Shown here piece by piece: positions 23,197 to 35,844 of a stretch of DNA of 64,000 nucleotides. This stretch comes from Ditylenchus dipsaci (Eukaryota > Nematoda > Chromadorea > Rhabditida > Anguinidae). Position numbers and translations under genes: made by a program. The notes under the pieces were generated by a model. That model did no database searches. It saw only the letters and a program-made list of their open reading frames with translations, and was not told the origin of the DNA. Location of the stretch: NCBI GenBank assembly GCA_004194705.1, contig SADC01001386.1, positions 248,001 through 312,000 of the forward strand. Direction: 5' to 3'. Every line of letters begins with the position of its first letter. The stretch's first letter is position 1.

Positions 23197-25903
23197 TCAT
23201 AGTAGAGTGACTGTGCGTAGAGCATCTTCGGGATACATCTCCAGCACCACTTCAGCCCCCTATTGAAGGGGATACAGGTGGAGCCATCGAGAATTAGGTG
23301 GGCATGGGTGCACCTAGACTTTAATCTGATCTTGTTGGCAAAGCCTCGAGAAGCTGTTTTAGGAAAGGTTGCGTTGAATACCGGGTCACGAATGCTGAAG
23401 GCCATTTCTGAAAATTTAAAGATAATGATGATAATGATGACCCTACAGTTGACACTTACTCTGAGCCTCGGGCTCAAACACCAGTTTCTGGTTGTAGCGC
23501 TTGCAAATCTCCTCTATCACATGGTTGTCCACTTCACGGTCCAGGTCGAAACCCATATGGTTGATCACCTCCAGAACTTCCTTTAAGTTCTGCTCGGTTA
23601 GTCGGTTGATGTTGTAGTGCCTTAAGAGCAAATATTAAATTGGTTGGATACATGAGAAATAAAATAGTGACCATGAGGTGGAGCCAGTGCCCGTGCAAAT
23701 GGTCAACCCACTGCTCTTCTGCTTCATTAACGGTCCATCGTCAAGCTGCACTTCATAATAGCTGCAAAAGAAGGATTAGATTAATAAAGAGCTTAGCATG
23801 AAAAAATTATTGGATATGCAAGTCCACATTGCAAACCATATCAAATAGTTTGCAAATTTTTGTGTTTAGTTCACTTTTGTGAGCTCAATAAATTCTTGTT
23901 TGATTAGAACGCTTGTTACCAGATTTTTTAGCAATTTTTGAGAATCAGCGGTACTTTTTTTCTAACGGTAATAGGTTAAACCAAAATAAAAAATAGCTTA
24001 CCTAACACGGGCAGCATGGCTCTCACCCATAAACACTTCATTTAGGGCAAGTCGAGGCTCAATGTTCACATCTGCATCACTGTATTCATCGTCAGAACTA
24101 AAATTGTTGAAGTTGTTACAAACATGGAGTTTTAAGAACTTTTGTTTTGACAATAGATCTTTTCTCTAGTGAAATTTTTTAAAGTTCCATTATTATTCTC
24201 GGAAGCAACTTCAGAAAAAATCAATTGCTGTAAAAGACTATTAGAATTCTTTCTAGGTCGTCGGTTAAAATTTTGTTATTGAAACACCTGTATTGCAACA
24301 CACGCTTCCATGTACTTTGAATCAAAAAATTTAACTTCAGTAATTTTACATACCTAAATTTGAACTCTCTGGCAGTGTTAGCTTGTTCTTGCTCTCCAAC
24401 ATCCTCGTGATTATCTACAGGTGAGGAAGAAGAGGACGACGAAGTAGAGGAAGAAGCCGGAGAAGCTGGGTTGGAATCACTTGGCTTCACAATGGTTACT
24501 CTAATCCTTTGGCGATGGGCCCATCTGAACCAGCTATTGTAAATCAATTTTACAGCAATTCGTAATTTTGCCTACTTAAATTCATTGTTAAGAAACTGAC
24601 GAATCACTTCTGCTGCTGGACGACGAGCCTTCCCAGTCAAACACAAATAACCTCAGAGCTGAAAGAAATAATTAAACTGAATTTCTGAAGAAAGTGGCAC
24701 TATTACAACTAACCCAACAGGATCTGTGTTGATGCCAATTACGGGCACTGTCCTCACCTTCTTGGCAGCTGTTAGGAATGTCCCATCTCCACCCGCAGAT
24801 ATTACCAAGTCGCTCCAATCAACCAAATCGTGTGTGTAGTTGTGCCGATTTACCACCCGAAATTCGATGTCATGAGACCTAATGCATAATTAATCATGGC
24901 TGTAAAATATTTGCTATGCCCACCTCAATTCATCACAGATTGCTTTTACGTAGGCGGATTGTTGGGTGTGTCTACGTTTAAGCTCCTCAATGTTGGCATG
25001 TCTTTTGATTAGCTGAAAAAACTGGTTTTTATATGTTGACTACGTCCGCCTCAAAAACCTCTTTGAGAAACCTTTGGTCTTCAATGCCAGAACAAGCCTT
25101 CTTGGATCGGGATTCAAAGCGAGCTAACTCATATTCCAACATGGAAGATTTGGAAACAACCACCACTTTTTTTGGCTTGAATATTGGAGGGAAATGGTTC
25201 TGAAAATATGAAATATGGTATTTATAAATATAATTAACAAAGAGTTTATTAGAGTCCTTAAAAATAACAAAGTGCGGCTGCTATACAGTCGTTGTATAAC
25301 ATTTATAAAAATTTAGATTTGAACTGTTCATAAAGTTAACCAATTAGAACGACTATTAACTCACGTCGTTTTTTAAGGGTAAAAACCTTTAAAAAAAACA
25401 TTATTATTTTTCTTTAAAGTCTCTTGAATTTGAGTCCATTAAAATTCGATCAAAATTTATCTAGGTCGCTGAGTTTTGACCAAACATGGTGAGCAGTGAT
25501 AATTCCATATGTAGAGTATTCAAAATAATCATATCTCAGCAATCGGGAACAACTTTGACCGTATTTCAATGGATTCACATTTAATAGGACATTTTGATTC
25601 TAGAAGGGGGTTTGAATAAACCGTCGCGAGTTAATATGGTCACGGGTTGACATTATAATTGATCAATATCTGACAATTTACCAACCAACTAACCCTAAAA
25701 CGGTGGTCCATTGCTTCAGTTTCACAGTTGTTGTCAGCCTCTCCCAAAGAAATGGCGTCAAAAGAATTTCTGAGCTTAGTGTCACCCATATTGCTTGCCG
25801 AACTGTCCAATATGGGACCCATATGCAAAGCACGCCGTGGGCTATCACCACCACTCCAAAGTCGCCTACTAGCCGCTGAGGTTACCAAAGATATAGCTGA
25901 TAA
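23197..25903 (-). CDS. NAD kinase 2, mitochondrial type
   Basis: NADK2 phosphorylates NAD to NADP in mitochondria. Ten exons are supported: about 25903-25682, 25199-25059, 25012-24924, 24878-24714, 24658-24576, 24533-24354, 24097-24002, 23761-23672, 23620-23460 and 23407-23197. Family blocks in order: FKPKKVVVVSKSSMLEYE, the NAD-kinase GGDGT motif within VISAGGDGTFLTAAKKV, GINTDP, FRWAHRQRIRV, LALNEVFMGES, YYEVQLDDGP, KQKSSGL, CTGTGSTSW and HYNINRLTEQ. An acidic Ser-rich insert lies in exon 6. The first exon has an Arg/Ser-rich sequence (SAASRRLW) suited to mitochondrial import, but no upstream in-frame ATG is seen, so the start is unresolved. Two single missing bases break the frame: after SEG in exon 5 (about 24652) and in the poly-G before AEVVLEMYPEDALRTV near 23265. 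Identity is sure; intactness is not. Confidence 0.88.
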
Positions 25904-26860
25904 TCGACGAATTTTGAAGCGTCAATAATATAGCTGTTTAGGTGTAAAAGTTTGAGGCCCACAAAATTGATAACTTTGGGGTTGTGCCTGAAACAAAGTT
26001 AAAAGTAAAATAATACTGAAAATTAAAAAAGTTTGAGGCATATATACAATTACATAATTTTGCAAATGCGAAACACATTTCCATGGTTACCCCAAACAAC
26101 AAAAACCCCAAATTTTGTGTTAAAAGGCCAGATAAAAAAGGATGATCAACCAGTTGTGGCAGAGAAAAGAAGCAAAAAAGCAGTTGAACAAAGTGGTCAT
26201 TAACCATCCACTCGGTAGAAGCAGAAAAAACTTCTCGCGAAAAGACTCCCTTCGCTATCACCAATTTAAAACGAACAATGGAAAGATAATAACTTAATCA
26301 ATCACAAATTTTCTCGACGAAAATAAAATAATGGGAAATCAATATAAAGCAGACGTAGAAAAGGGAAAAGCAGAAACTGTGGTGGTCATACTTTTGACTC
26401 ACACAACACTGAAAGAAAAATGCGAGACAGTTATAAATCAGCAACCACGTGGATAATTTTGTTGAATATTGATGAAAATCACATGGCTGCCATAAAAGAA
26501 ACTCAAGAATAATCTAGAAATAAACTGTCCTGGAAAAAGTTAGAGCCTGTAGGAAGTTAAGAAACTCCCTTTTGAGAGACTAATTGATGACAATGATTCA
26601 GGTCTGCTTTAAAAAACTATGTATGAGAGAGAGCAAAGAAACTCCAAGGTACACCTCAATCCTAACTACAAAGCACACAATGAACGAGAAGAAAAAAAAG
26701 AGAAGGTGGAAAGAAGAAAGCAAGGGAGCCGAGCGACCTTGAAATAGATATTTCGGAAAAGGCGTGATATAAAGAAGCCAACAGGAAATGAGGCAAGATA
26801 CAGCTTTATAGACAAATAATTGCACTCACCCATCAGTTTTTAGCACAAATGCCGGGGAGT
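25904..26860. other. Upstream of NADK2, no gene seen
   Basis: AT-rich sequence. A CTTTGTTTCAG acceptor-like site on the minus strand at about 25989 could belong to a 5' untranslated exon of NADK2. No other coding is supported. Confidence 0.35.
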
Positions 26861-27238
26861 GGTCAGTTAGCGATGGTTTTTTTCAAAATTTTTGATATTT
26901 TTTGTCATAAAAGTACTCTTTTTGCGGAAAACAGTTTTTCTGAGGCCACTCAGTTGCTGAAATTTCCTCAGGAATCCGAATCAAAAAACAGAATTTTAAA
27001 ATAACGCGTGGTTGCTGAGATATGACCTAAAGTTGGGTGCTTGTCATTTATAAATGATGACCATCCAACTTTAGGTCATATCTCAGCAACCACGCGTTAT
27101 TTTAAAATTCTGTTTTTGATTCGGATTCCTGAGAAAATTTCAGCTACTGGGTGGCCTCAGAAAAACTGTTTTCCACAAAAAGAGTACTTTATGGCAAAAA
27201 ATATCAAAAATTTTGAAAAAAACCATCGCTAACTGACC
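26861..27238. mobile_element. 378-bp foldback element
   Basis: Nearly perfect arms from GGTCAGTTAGCGATGGTTTT to the complement, with inner AACGCGTGGTTGCTGAGATA and a GAATCCGAATC core shared with the 14019 element. Confidence 0.8.
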
Positions 27239-28061
27239 GTACACCCAAATGCCGAAGAAAAGGAAGGACACATTGATAGAAGAAATAACGAACCTTGTGG
27301 GTTTGGTCTATTTGAGCTAGTATATCCTAGTCCAAGAAAGTGAAACCAGCCAATCTGCTAATTATCGGTAAACGATGAAGTAGAATATTGCAACAGAATA
27401 CTAGAGTAGTGTTGCAGTCAATTTTACTGAAGAGTAGTGTAGTAATATAGAGTAATCACTTTAAAAGCTAAAAGTCTGCACTCAGCAAAGTAGACCTGAA
27501 GAAAAACATTTCATGGGCCATAAAGCAGTGTTGTGCCTGAGAATTGAGTGAGAATTTGAACAGTATACCATAACTTTTTTTAAATGAGGAAATGTTAGTT
27601 TTTGATATTTATGATCTTTATCCCATTTTTAATTTTGAGTCTGTAATCTGCAATTAGATTTTAAGTTTTATTTGCAAAAATTTGAGATTTTTACCACTCT
27701 CACTGAAAAGTTCTCAGTGAGCTCACTGAGGTAACTTCTTAGTGAGAGTGGTGAAAATCTCAAATTTTTGGCATATAGACGTTTCGCAAATTTTGACATT
27801 TGTCCTTTTTTGCGAAACGTTTCGCAAATTTTGACATTTGTCAAATTTGACATCTCTCAATTCTACTTCTGCCTCATTTCATATTCAACAAATACACTAT
27901 TATATAATGAGATAGTAATCTTTCTTTTTGTTCCTCCCGCATTTTATATTTTACTGCACGCCAGGTAAACATCCAACAATGATAAACACTCTAACTTTAT
28001 TCATACCAACCACCGCAAACAAACATAACAAACGTAGACATTTAAACTGTGAGATGTACAC

Positions 28062-29414
28062 TTAGAATTTCATCCTTATTGCTTTCTCGGACCACCCCCA
28101 TCCCAATATTACTTGCGACTTCCCACAGGCTGCGCATTTGCCGAAGTAGCAGACAAACACCCCGCAATCATTGCACCCGAGCTCCTGATACGCCACATTC
28201 TTGTTAAAGCAGTGCCACTCTTCCATGTTTTGCTCGGTAGCTCCCCTTCTCTCCGTCTTGGCTGTCAGGTATGCTCTAAAAACACACAAAATTCGCAATG
28301 GCTTTTTATAAATTAATTAAAGTTTACTTGACCTGCTCCATGTGCTTTGCCCCGTTACCTCCCATTGAGTCGTAGTAGTCGATGCGCTTGTGCTTATTCA
28401 AAACCACAGCCAACGTCCAATGCCCCGGCAAGTGGATGGGCAGCAGCAGCACATCAAAGGAAAAGAGGTCGACATCTTTCGTCCACTTCGTTACCGAAGA
28501 AGTCCCCTTGTCGGCAAGTTGTGTGTAGAGGAGAGAGCTGAGTGCAAATGCCTGGCGTGAAAATAGTAAAGCAACAGGCATCAAATAACGGTCCATTACC
28601 TTCCCGCTGCTTCTTTCCGCCACAAGCTGCAAGTAATAGTTGATGATGTCGTCATTGAGACACTGTCCTGGCTCCAGCTTGTCCAAATCTCTCTGCCTCA
28701 GTTGAATGCCGAATCTGTTGACCAGCACTTTGTCCTCTTTCAATTCAAGTCCCCTGATGATGTTGAGTGTCTCCCCAGAAAGTTCTATACAAAACAATTA
28801 TAATAGGGATGCAAATAACAAAGAAAATTACAAACCTGTCAAGTCAAGCGTGGCTGTGCTTTTCCTGCTTTCCTTTTTGGGCTTCTTTTCCTTCACAGGC
28901 ACCGGATCCGTTGCTCGCCTCTTTCTGTTCTTCGCCGCACGCTCCGCTTTCTTTGTCCTTAGACCCACTAGCTTGCGTTTGATCCTACGAAAAGTGACTC
29001 AAAATCATAATTAGAATGTGCAAAATAAAAGGATGCTTACTCGCTGCAGTGATAGCATGCGTAGTACTTCTTCCCCTCCTTTTCGTTGCAGATATGGAAT
29101 GTATGATAGCCCTTTTCGCTTTGCCTAACTGCTTTCATCTGCCTGAAATGTTTCGACTTGACCGAGTTGTAACATACAAAACAAAGATAACATTTAAAGA
29201 TTTAAAAGTATAGCCTACACGACGTCCATAGCTTGGTTATCTGTGTTGGCCTTCGAAACGTGTCTCGAGATAGTTTCTCCGTCAGCTTATGGTTGAAGTC
29301 CCCGAGAATGTTAGCAACGACGTCCTTCAGCTTCAGTTTCTTGTCTCGCACCTGCTCCATCCAGCTGATAACATCCGGATCGCTTGTCCAAGATTGATTA
29401 GTCCACACCCTCAT
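28062..29414 (-). CDS. Ulp1/SENP-like cysteine protease (C48) of a transposon
   Basis: C48 peptidases cut SUMO-type modifiers. The gene has six exons with short GT-AG introns, all in frame, giving about 355 residues. Residues 1-65 hold a domain (S-D-P-D-V-I-S-W-M-E-Q-V-R; D-V-V-A-N-I-L) shared with the remnant at 17741. Next is a Cys/His cluster, YHTFHICN to YYACYHCSE, that could bind zinc, then a Lys-rich linker, then the peptidase: LNDDIINYYLQLV, catalytic His in PGHWTLAVV, Asp in IDYYDSMGG, Gln and Cys in YQELGCNDCGVFVC. The His-Asp-Gln-Cys set is complete. The ATG at 29414 follows a TTTTAG acceptor by eight bases. The gene lies inside a TIR element, so it is element cargo rather than a standard host SENP. 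Substrate unknown. Confidence 0.85.
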
Positions 29415-30247
29415 GACGAGCACTAAAATGAAATCAGTAAAGTTGCTACAGGCCGTTACTTAGCGCTGCCAGAATAAACATAGTACGCATTCCGCAACGT
29501 GAAACCTTTTACGTGTAACAAGACAACCAGCTAGTTACGGGTGGCTGCGGACTCGGATCCCGGCAACTGAGAACACGGACAACTCAGCTTTTGAACAACT
29601 GATCTCAAAAGAAACTTATATATAGGACAACTCATCACAATTATACTGATCTTTTGAATACCCGCCCAATGTGCAATTCATTTTTAGGACAACTCATCAC
29701 AACTAAAACTCATCTTTCGGATAATTGGGCGGGAAATGTTTGAATTATGGGACAATTGAATTGAAATAAGGTTTGACTTTCTGGCAACTTGACCGTTCTG
29801 TGTTTCGACTTCGAACATTTAGGCTTCCTGTCGTTTCGTGTCATTTATGTTGATTTATTGGTATTCTCAACCTTTACATACCCTCTTCATGGCTCTTGGA
29901 CACCAAAATACTTCTTCATCACCGAATTTTCTTTATTTATGATCAGAGGTGTTTTTTATTTCTTTTTCTACTGCAATTAGGATTTTGAATTATACTATTT
30001 TAAAGTATTAGATTTTCTTTAAGAATCTTATAAATTTAGATTGCACAGTCCCTCCTACTTCTCTAATAATAGGTAACTTGAGAAGAGACACAATTATTTT
30101 ACAGAATGAAAAATGGAACCATAAGTTGACAAACCATAACCAAAAATTTCCACATTCAACCTGCAGCCTCGATAAATTAAGTCGCAGTTTACCTATTACG
30201 CTTACAAAATTGTGAATAATAATTTTTTTATCTCCATTTCATTGAAC

Positions 30248-30885
30248 CTACACTTTATTCTGCATAACAGCACACAAAACAACACGCATTAGACCAGAAC
30301 ACATCGAGTTTTTAATAACAACATTGAAAGCAAAGCTGTAGCCCATGAACGGACGCATCCCCATCGGATCATTGGTGAGAACCCCTGCAAGGAGAGCATA
30401 AATAATTGGGAAATAATCGAAATACTCACGGTCCTTGTTAGTGGATTCCGAGCGAAGAGATACAGCCATAAAGCCGCCATGCTTCCACGACAGTGATTCA
30501 ACCACCAGTGGCAAACCTGAACGAACGAGCTTATCAGTAAAGTACATCAGCAAATACCATACCATCACTTCTCCGACAACCGAAAACAATAGCAGATAGC
30601 GGCACCCCTTTCGAATTTTCCCATAGAGGATGAATATTGGGCACTTGCTTGCATCGAACATCAAACCTAGCTCCACTGTGCGCTATCTTGTTATTGTCCG
30701 AAGAGGTGTTTTGCTGAAGCTTTCGAAGATCGCTGAAACAGTTTATGAAAAACAACACACATGAAGCTCAGAAAACCAACTCCGTCATTGGACCCAAGTC
30801 ACGACCAAGCCAGTTGATGATAGAGACATTGCTTAGCAAAGCTTCCTCGGCATCATTAATTTATCATCAATTCCCTGCTTAAATC
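30248..30885 (-). pseudogene. Captured phosphoenolpyruvate carboxykinase (GTP) fragment
   Basis: PEPCK turns oxaloacetate into phosphoenolpyruvate. Only a C-terminal part is present: SIINWLGRDLG, ARFDVRCKQVPNIHPLWENS, KGVPLSAIVFGCRR, GLPLVVESLSWKHGGF, SLRSEST and TNDPMGMRPFMGYSF match consecutive GTP-PEPCK blocks. Three short introns (donor about 30783; 30597-30553 approx.; 30430-30388 approx.) are retained, so the copy came from genomic DNA, not from mRNA. A frameshift interrupts the upstream GIDDKL/NDAEEAL segment near 30862. The nucleotide-binding P-loop, the metal-site part and the true C-terminus are missing. After GYSF the reading runs into element sequence and stops at 30248. It cannot be a working enzyme, and expression is unknown. 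Confidence 0.82.
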
Positions 30886-30929
30886 AAAATAAGATGACTT
30901 GCAACGATAAAGTTAATTTTCTTCAAAGC

Positions 30930-31629
30930 TTACGTCCAAAGTATCGACAATTGACAATTGAAACGCTGCTGAATGGAGTGGCCGATTGCTTGAAGCATAT
31001 CAAAGTAACACTCTTCTGTTTTGCTCTCTTAAAACACTGCAACGGCTGGAATGAAAGCATTCTTTTCTCGCAAATGAATCACATAAAGCTGACACCATCC
31101 TCTTGGTCGACTGAAAAAGGTTCCATCAGCAGCAAATGAACTAGATCTTGCCAGTTTCTAAATATCAAAAAGTATTACAGCCAAAAAATCAGTAGCCAAC
31201 TTTAAGCATGTATAGAGATGACATCACAACAAAGCGATTATCCAGATTGCTGACTCCAGAATCATGAAGAGGCTTTCTGGAGCGACCCTCGTCCATACAC
31301 GTTTGGCACATCCCATCTTTGTGAACCTGTACGCTACGTCTGTGTAGAGAATTTGGTCGAGATCGTTGAAAGAATCGAGAATTCCTCATTAGTAGAGTTT
31401 GTAACCTAAAAGTTTATCAGAATGCGAAAAAAATGACAAAACGTTTACCATCATAAACCATGACAGCTTGCTTCCTTTCACTTGAGATGAATTTCAACTC
31501 CGCATGCTGATTGACCTTCGTTAGAATGCTTTCATTGCTATTGCCTTGTCTTTGGTCAGCTAAGCTTTCATCTTCTTCGTCGCTTGAGACTCCGAAAACA
31601 TCGACTTCTACTTCATCGTTAAGCTCCAT
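30930..31629 (-). pseudogene. Broken MULE transposase with FLYWCH-like N-terminus
   Basis: From ATG 31629 an acidic stretch (ELNDEVEVDVFG, SSDEEDESL) leads to KQAVMVYDG, which splices at 31447 to YKLY and then a stop. This V-Y-D-G-Y start is typical of FLYWCH zinc fingers found next to MULE transposases. Further on, ADGTFFSRPRGWCQLYVIHL and ESKTEECYFDMLQAI match the MULE DDE domain core (DGTF...QL..IH; KTEE.Y). Stops and frame changes interrupt it and the domain ends in mid-course where PEPCK begins, so it cannot act alone. Confidence 0.7.
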
Positions 31630-32715
31630 AGATAAATATCTGAATGAACCACATTTTAGATATTATCATAGCCCCCATCACCAACACAGACAGACATTCG
31701 ATGTATATTCATCGAATAGAAAAAGAATTGACTATAAAACAGGTGAGCCCGACCGAAACAGACATAAATTTGGCTCAAAAGTATAGAAGACCAATTTCAA
31801 ACAGTCAAATTATTTCGCGCCCAATTGTCCGAAAGATGAGTTTCACTTGAGATGAGTTGTCCTAAAAACGAATCGTGTTAAGACCAGTTTCTTGTGATTT
31901 GAATCATTTTTGGCTCAGTTTCGTGTCATCTCAGTTGTACATGAGTCAGTTGTCGATTCTGAGTTGTCCTATATATGAGTTTCTTTTGAGATCAGTTGTC
32001 CAAAAGCTGAGTTGTCCGGCAGTTCCCGGGATCCGAGTCCGCAGCCACCCGCTAGTTACAAATGACAGACTAAATAAGTTGAAGTACGAATTCAACGTAG
32101 AAGTACGAGTAGAAGTACGTACTAAAAGAAGAAGTACGAATTCAACGTTTCGCAAAATTTGACAAATGTCAAAATTTGCGAAACGTTTCGCAAAAAAGGA
32201 CAAATGTCAAAATTTGCGAAACGTTTCGCAAAAAAGGACAAATGTCAAAATTTGCGAAACGTTTCGCAAAAAAGACAAATGTCAAAATTTGCGAAACGAC
32301 TACGCACCAAATTTTTGCAAATAAAACTGAAAATCTAATTGCAGATTACAGACTCAAAATTAAAAATGGGATAAAGATCATAAATATCAAAAACTAACAT
32401 TTCCTCATTTAAAAAAAGTTATGGTATACTGTTCAAATTCTCACTCAATTCTCAGGCACAACACTGCCATAAAGGCACTTCGTCACAGGACAAGACCTTC
32501 CTCAACGAATGTCAAAATTATGTGACCATGTAACATATTTTACTGATTTTTCGGTTGATCAGACACGAACAAGCAATCAATAAAAAGGCCTCGCTAGAAG
32601 AAATAGAAGAGTCATAGGCATTCCACAAGCATACTCATCTTTGTCACAAATGAAGATGATGTATAACCAATTTATTGGACCGACTAATCACAATTCCCAC
32701 ACTTATATATTACAA

Positions 32716-34586
<1,871 letters not shown>

Positions 34587-35003
34587 GACTACTAAAATAT
34601 AGTGTAAAAACCTGTTGGCTCTAAATTTTATTGGGTATTAAATAAGTTCAAGAAACGGTCTTATGACTGTTTTTCGGTGAAATTTTTGAAATCTGATCTT
34701 TATAATTAACACTCCGAGACCGATCGGCAGGTCGGTACATTCCGGTGCAGAACTCAATGGAGAACACGAATATCGCTTTTTTTTTTGTTTTAAAAAGTGG
34801 GTCTGAGGAGTCAATATACCGTGTTGAAAATAGCGCATTTTTCAGACTATCATGAAACAATGTTTTTAGTTTCTTTTTGATTCATCTCCATCATATGACG
34901 ACAACTTATTTACATGCTTTATGTCAAAAGGACCGCCTGTGTCTCCTCTTTCGAATGAGTGTAAGCTTCTTGCAGTATCACAACAAAATATTAGATTTTT
35001 GGT
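34587..35003. other. Gene-free stretch upstream of AlaRS
   Basis: Low-complexity AT-rich DNA. I see no coding region or clear repeat ends. Confidence 0.35.
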
Positions 35004-35214
35004 CAGGGTACGTAAACGTCCTTATTAATAAGATTTGTCCTTATTTCGGGACCCCAAATCTTATTTTTTTTCAGAATTTTAGTCAAATCTTATTTTTTAG
35101 CACCAAAAAAGCAATAAGCACTGGATAAAATAGCATATTTTTGCCAAAATAACCGAAAATGTCCTTATTTTGACCAAGTGTCCTTATTTTTGAAATTTCG
35201 AGTTACGTACCCTG
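35004..35214. mobile_element. 211-bp hAT MITE
   Basis: Ends CAGGGTACGTAAACG and GTTACGTACCCTG, with TTTTTGGT duplicated at 34996-35003 and 35215-35222. The interior repeats GTCCTTATTT. It is non-coding. Confidence 0.85.
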
Positions 35215-35344
35215 TTTTTGGTATAAAGAAACAAGTATGTCATTTATTTCAAAAACACTGTTTATACTTAAACTTCCAAAATTCAGTGTAATACCGCCGC
35301 TTTTTCAGTAAACGGCATACACCATTTGACAGAGCAGAAAAAAT

Positions 35345-35560
35345 TGCGCCACGGCTATCGATTGCCGACGGTCAATGAATTTTTTTTTGAAATTTTTGAT
35401 CAAAATCGTCAAGTTTTAGGGTAAAAGTTTCTGGAAAGTCGACCCAATTACCAAAATCTCATCCTGAATCCGAATACGTTGAGATCAGATCGAAATATTT
35501 TTTAAAGACTGAGATATCTACTAAAATAGGTAAATGGTGCTAAATTCGTGGTCTAAATGT
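35345..35560. repeat. Half copy of the 14019-type foldback
   Basis: AAGTTTCTGGAAAGTCGACC, CATCCTGAATCCGAAT and TTGAGATCAGATCGAAAT follow in the same order as in one arm of 14019-14400; the other arm is missing. Confidence 0.7.
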
Positions 35561-35844
35561 AAGTTTTTCGTTTTCAAATACATTTTTTCACCATAAAGAG
35601 AGATTTTTATAAATGATAAAGGGGCTCACTCAAATTTTCCTTTTATTTGAAAGCGCTACTAATTTAGATTCGGAAAATGCCAAAAAGTTTTGAAAAAATT
35701 GTCCCTCCAGGAAGTTACGCTAAAATGAAGTAAGGTGGTGGCTGTGAAATTTTGACTCTTTAAAAAATTATCGATTTTATTTTATTTGTATCGACAGTAT
35801 GCAAATTCAGAAAACAGATTCGTGCTCAGCGTGGTCGATTGGCA

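Larger units (their letters stand above)
29539..32050. mobile_element. Mutator-like element with captured PEPCK fragment
   Basis: Terminal repeats begin GGGTGGCTGCGGACTCGG and run about 200 bp or more with shared CGGACAACTCAGCTTTTG and AACTGATCTCAAAAGAAAC blocks. A perfect 9-base duplication, GCTAGTTAC, lies at 29530-29538 and 32051-32059. Long TIRs and a 9-bp duplication are hallmarks of Mutator-like elements. The interior holds, on the minus strand, a broken MULE transposase followed by a PEPCK fragment. It is inserted in the Ulp1-type element, upstream of its gene. Confidence 0.88.
27526..32466. mobile_element. TIR transposon carrying a Ulp1-type protease gene
   Basis: Ends CAGTGTTGTGCCTGAG and CTCAGGCACAACACTG are perfect inverts inside arms of about 330 bp. 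The 8 bases CCATAAAG are duplicated at 27518-27525 and 32467-32474. Each arm carries repeats of CGTTTCGCAAATTTTGACAT and its complement. Without the later Mutator-like insertion the element is about 2.4 kb and its only evident gene is the protease at 28062-29414. The 8-bp duplication and CAGTG terminus would suit a hAT-type element, but there is no transposase, so the mobilising enzyme is unknown. Confidence 0.85.

Noticed and set aside
25938..26264. Hydrophobic open frame upstream of NADK2 on the minus strand
   Set aside because: AT-rich composition, no splice-compatible neighbours and no family resemblance; likely chance.
31189..31389. N-terminal PEPCK exon in the Mutator-like element
   Set aside because: The first impression of similarity to the PEPCK N-terminal half did not hold; another frame fits the FLYWCH-type region of a MULE protein better.
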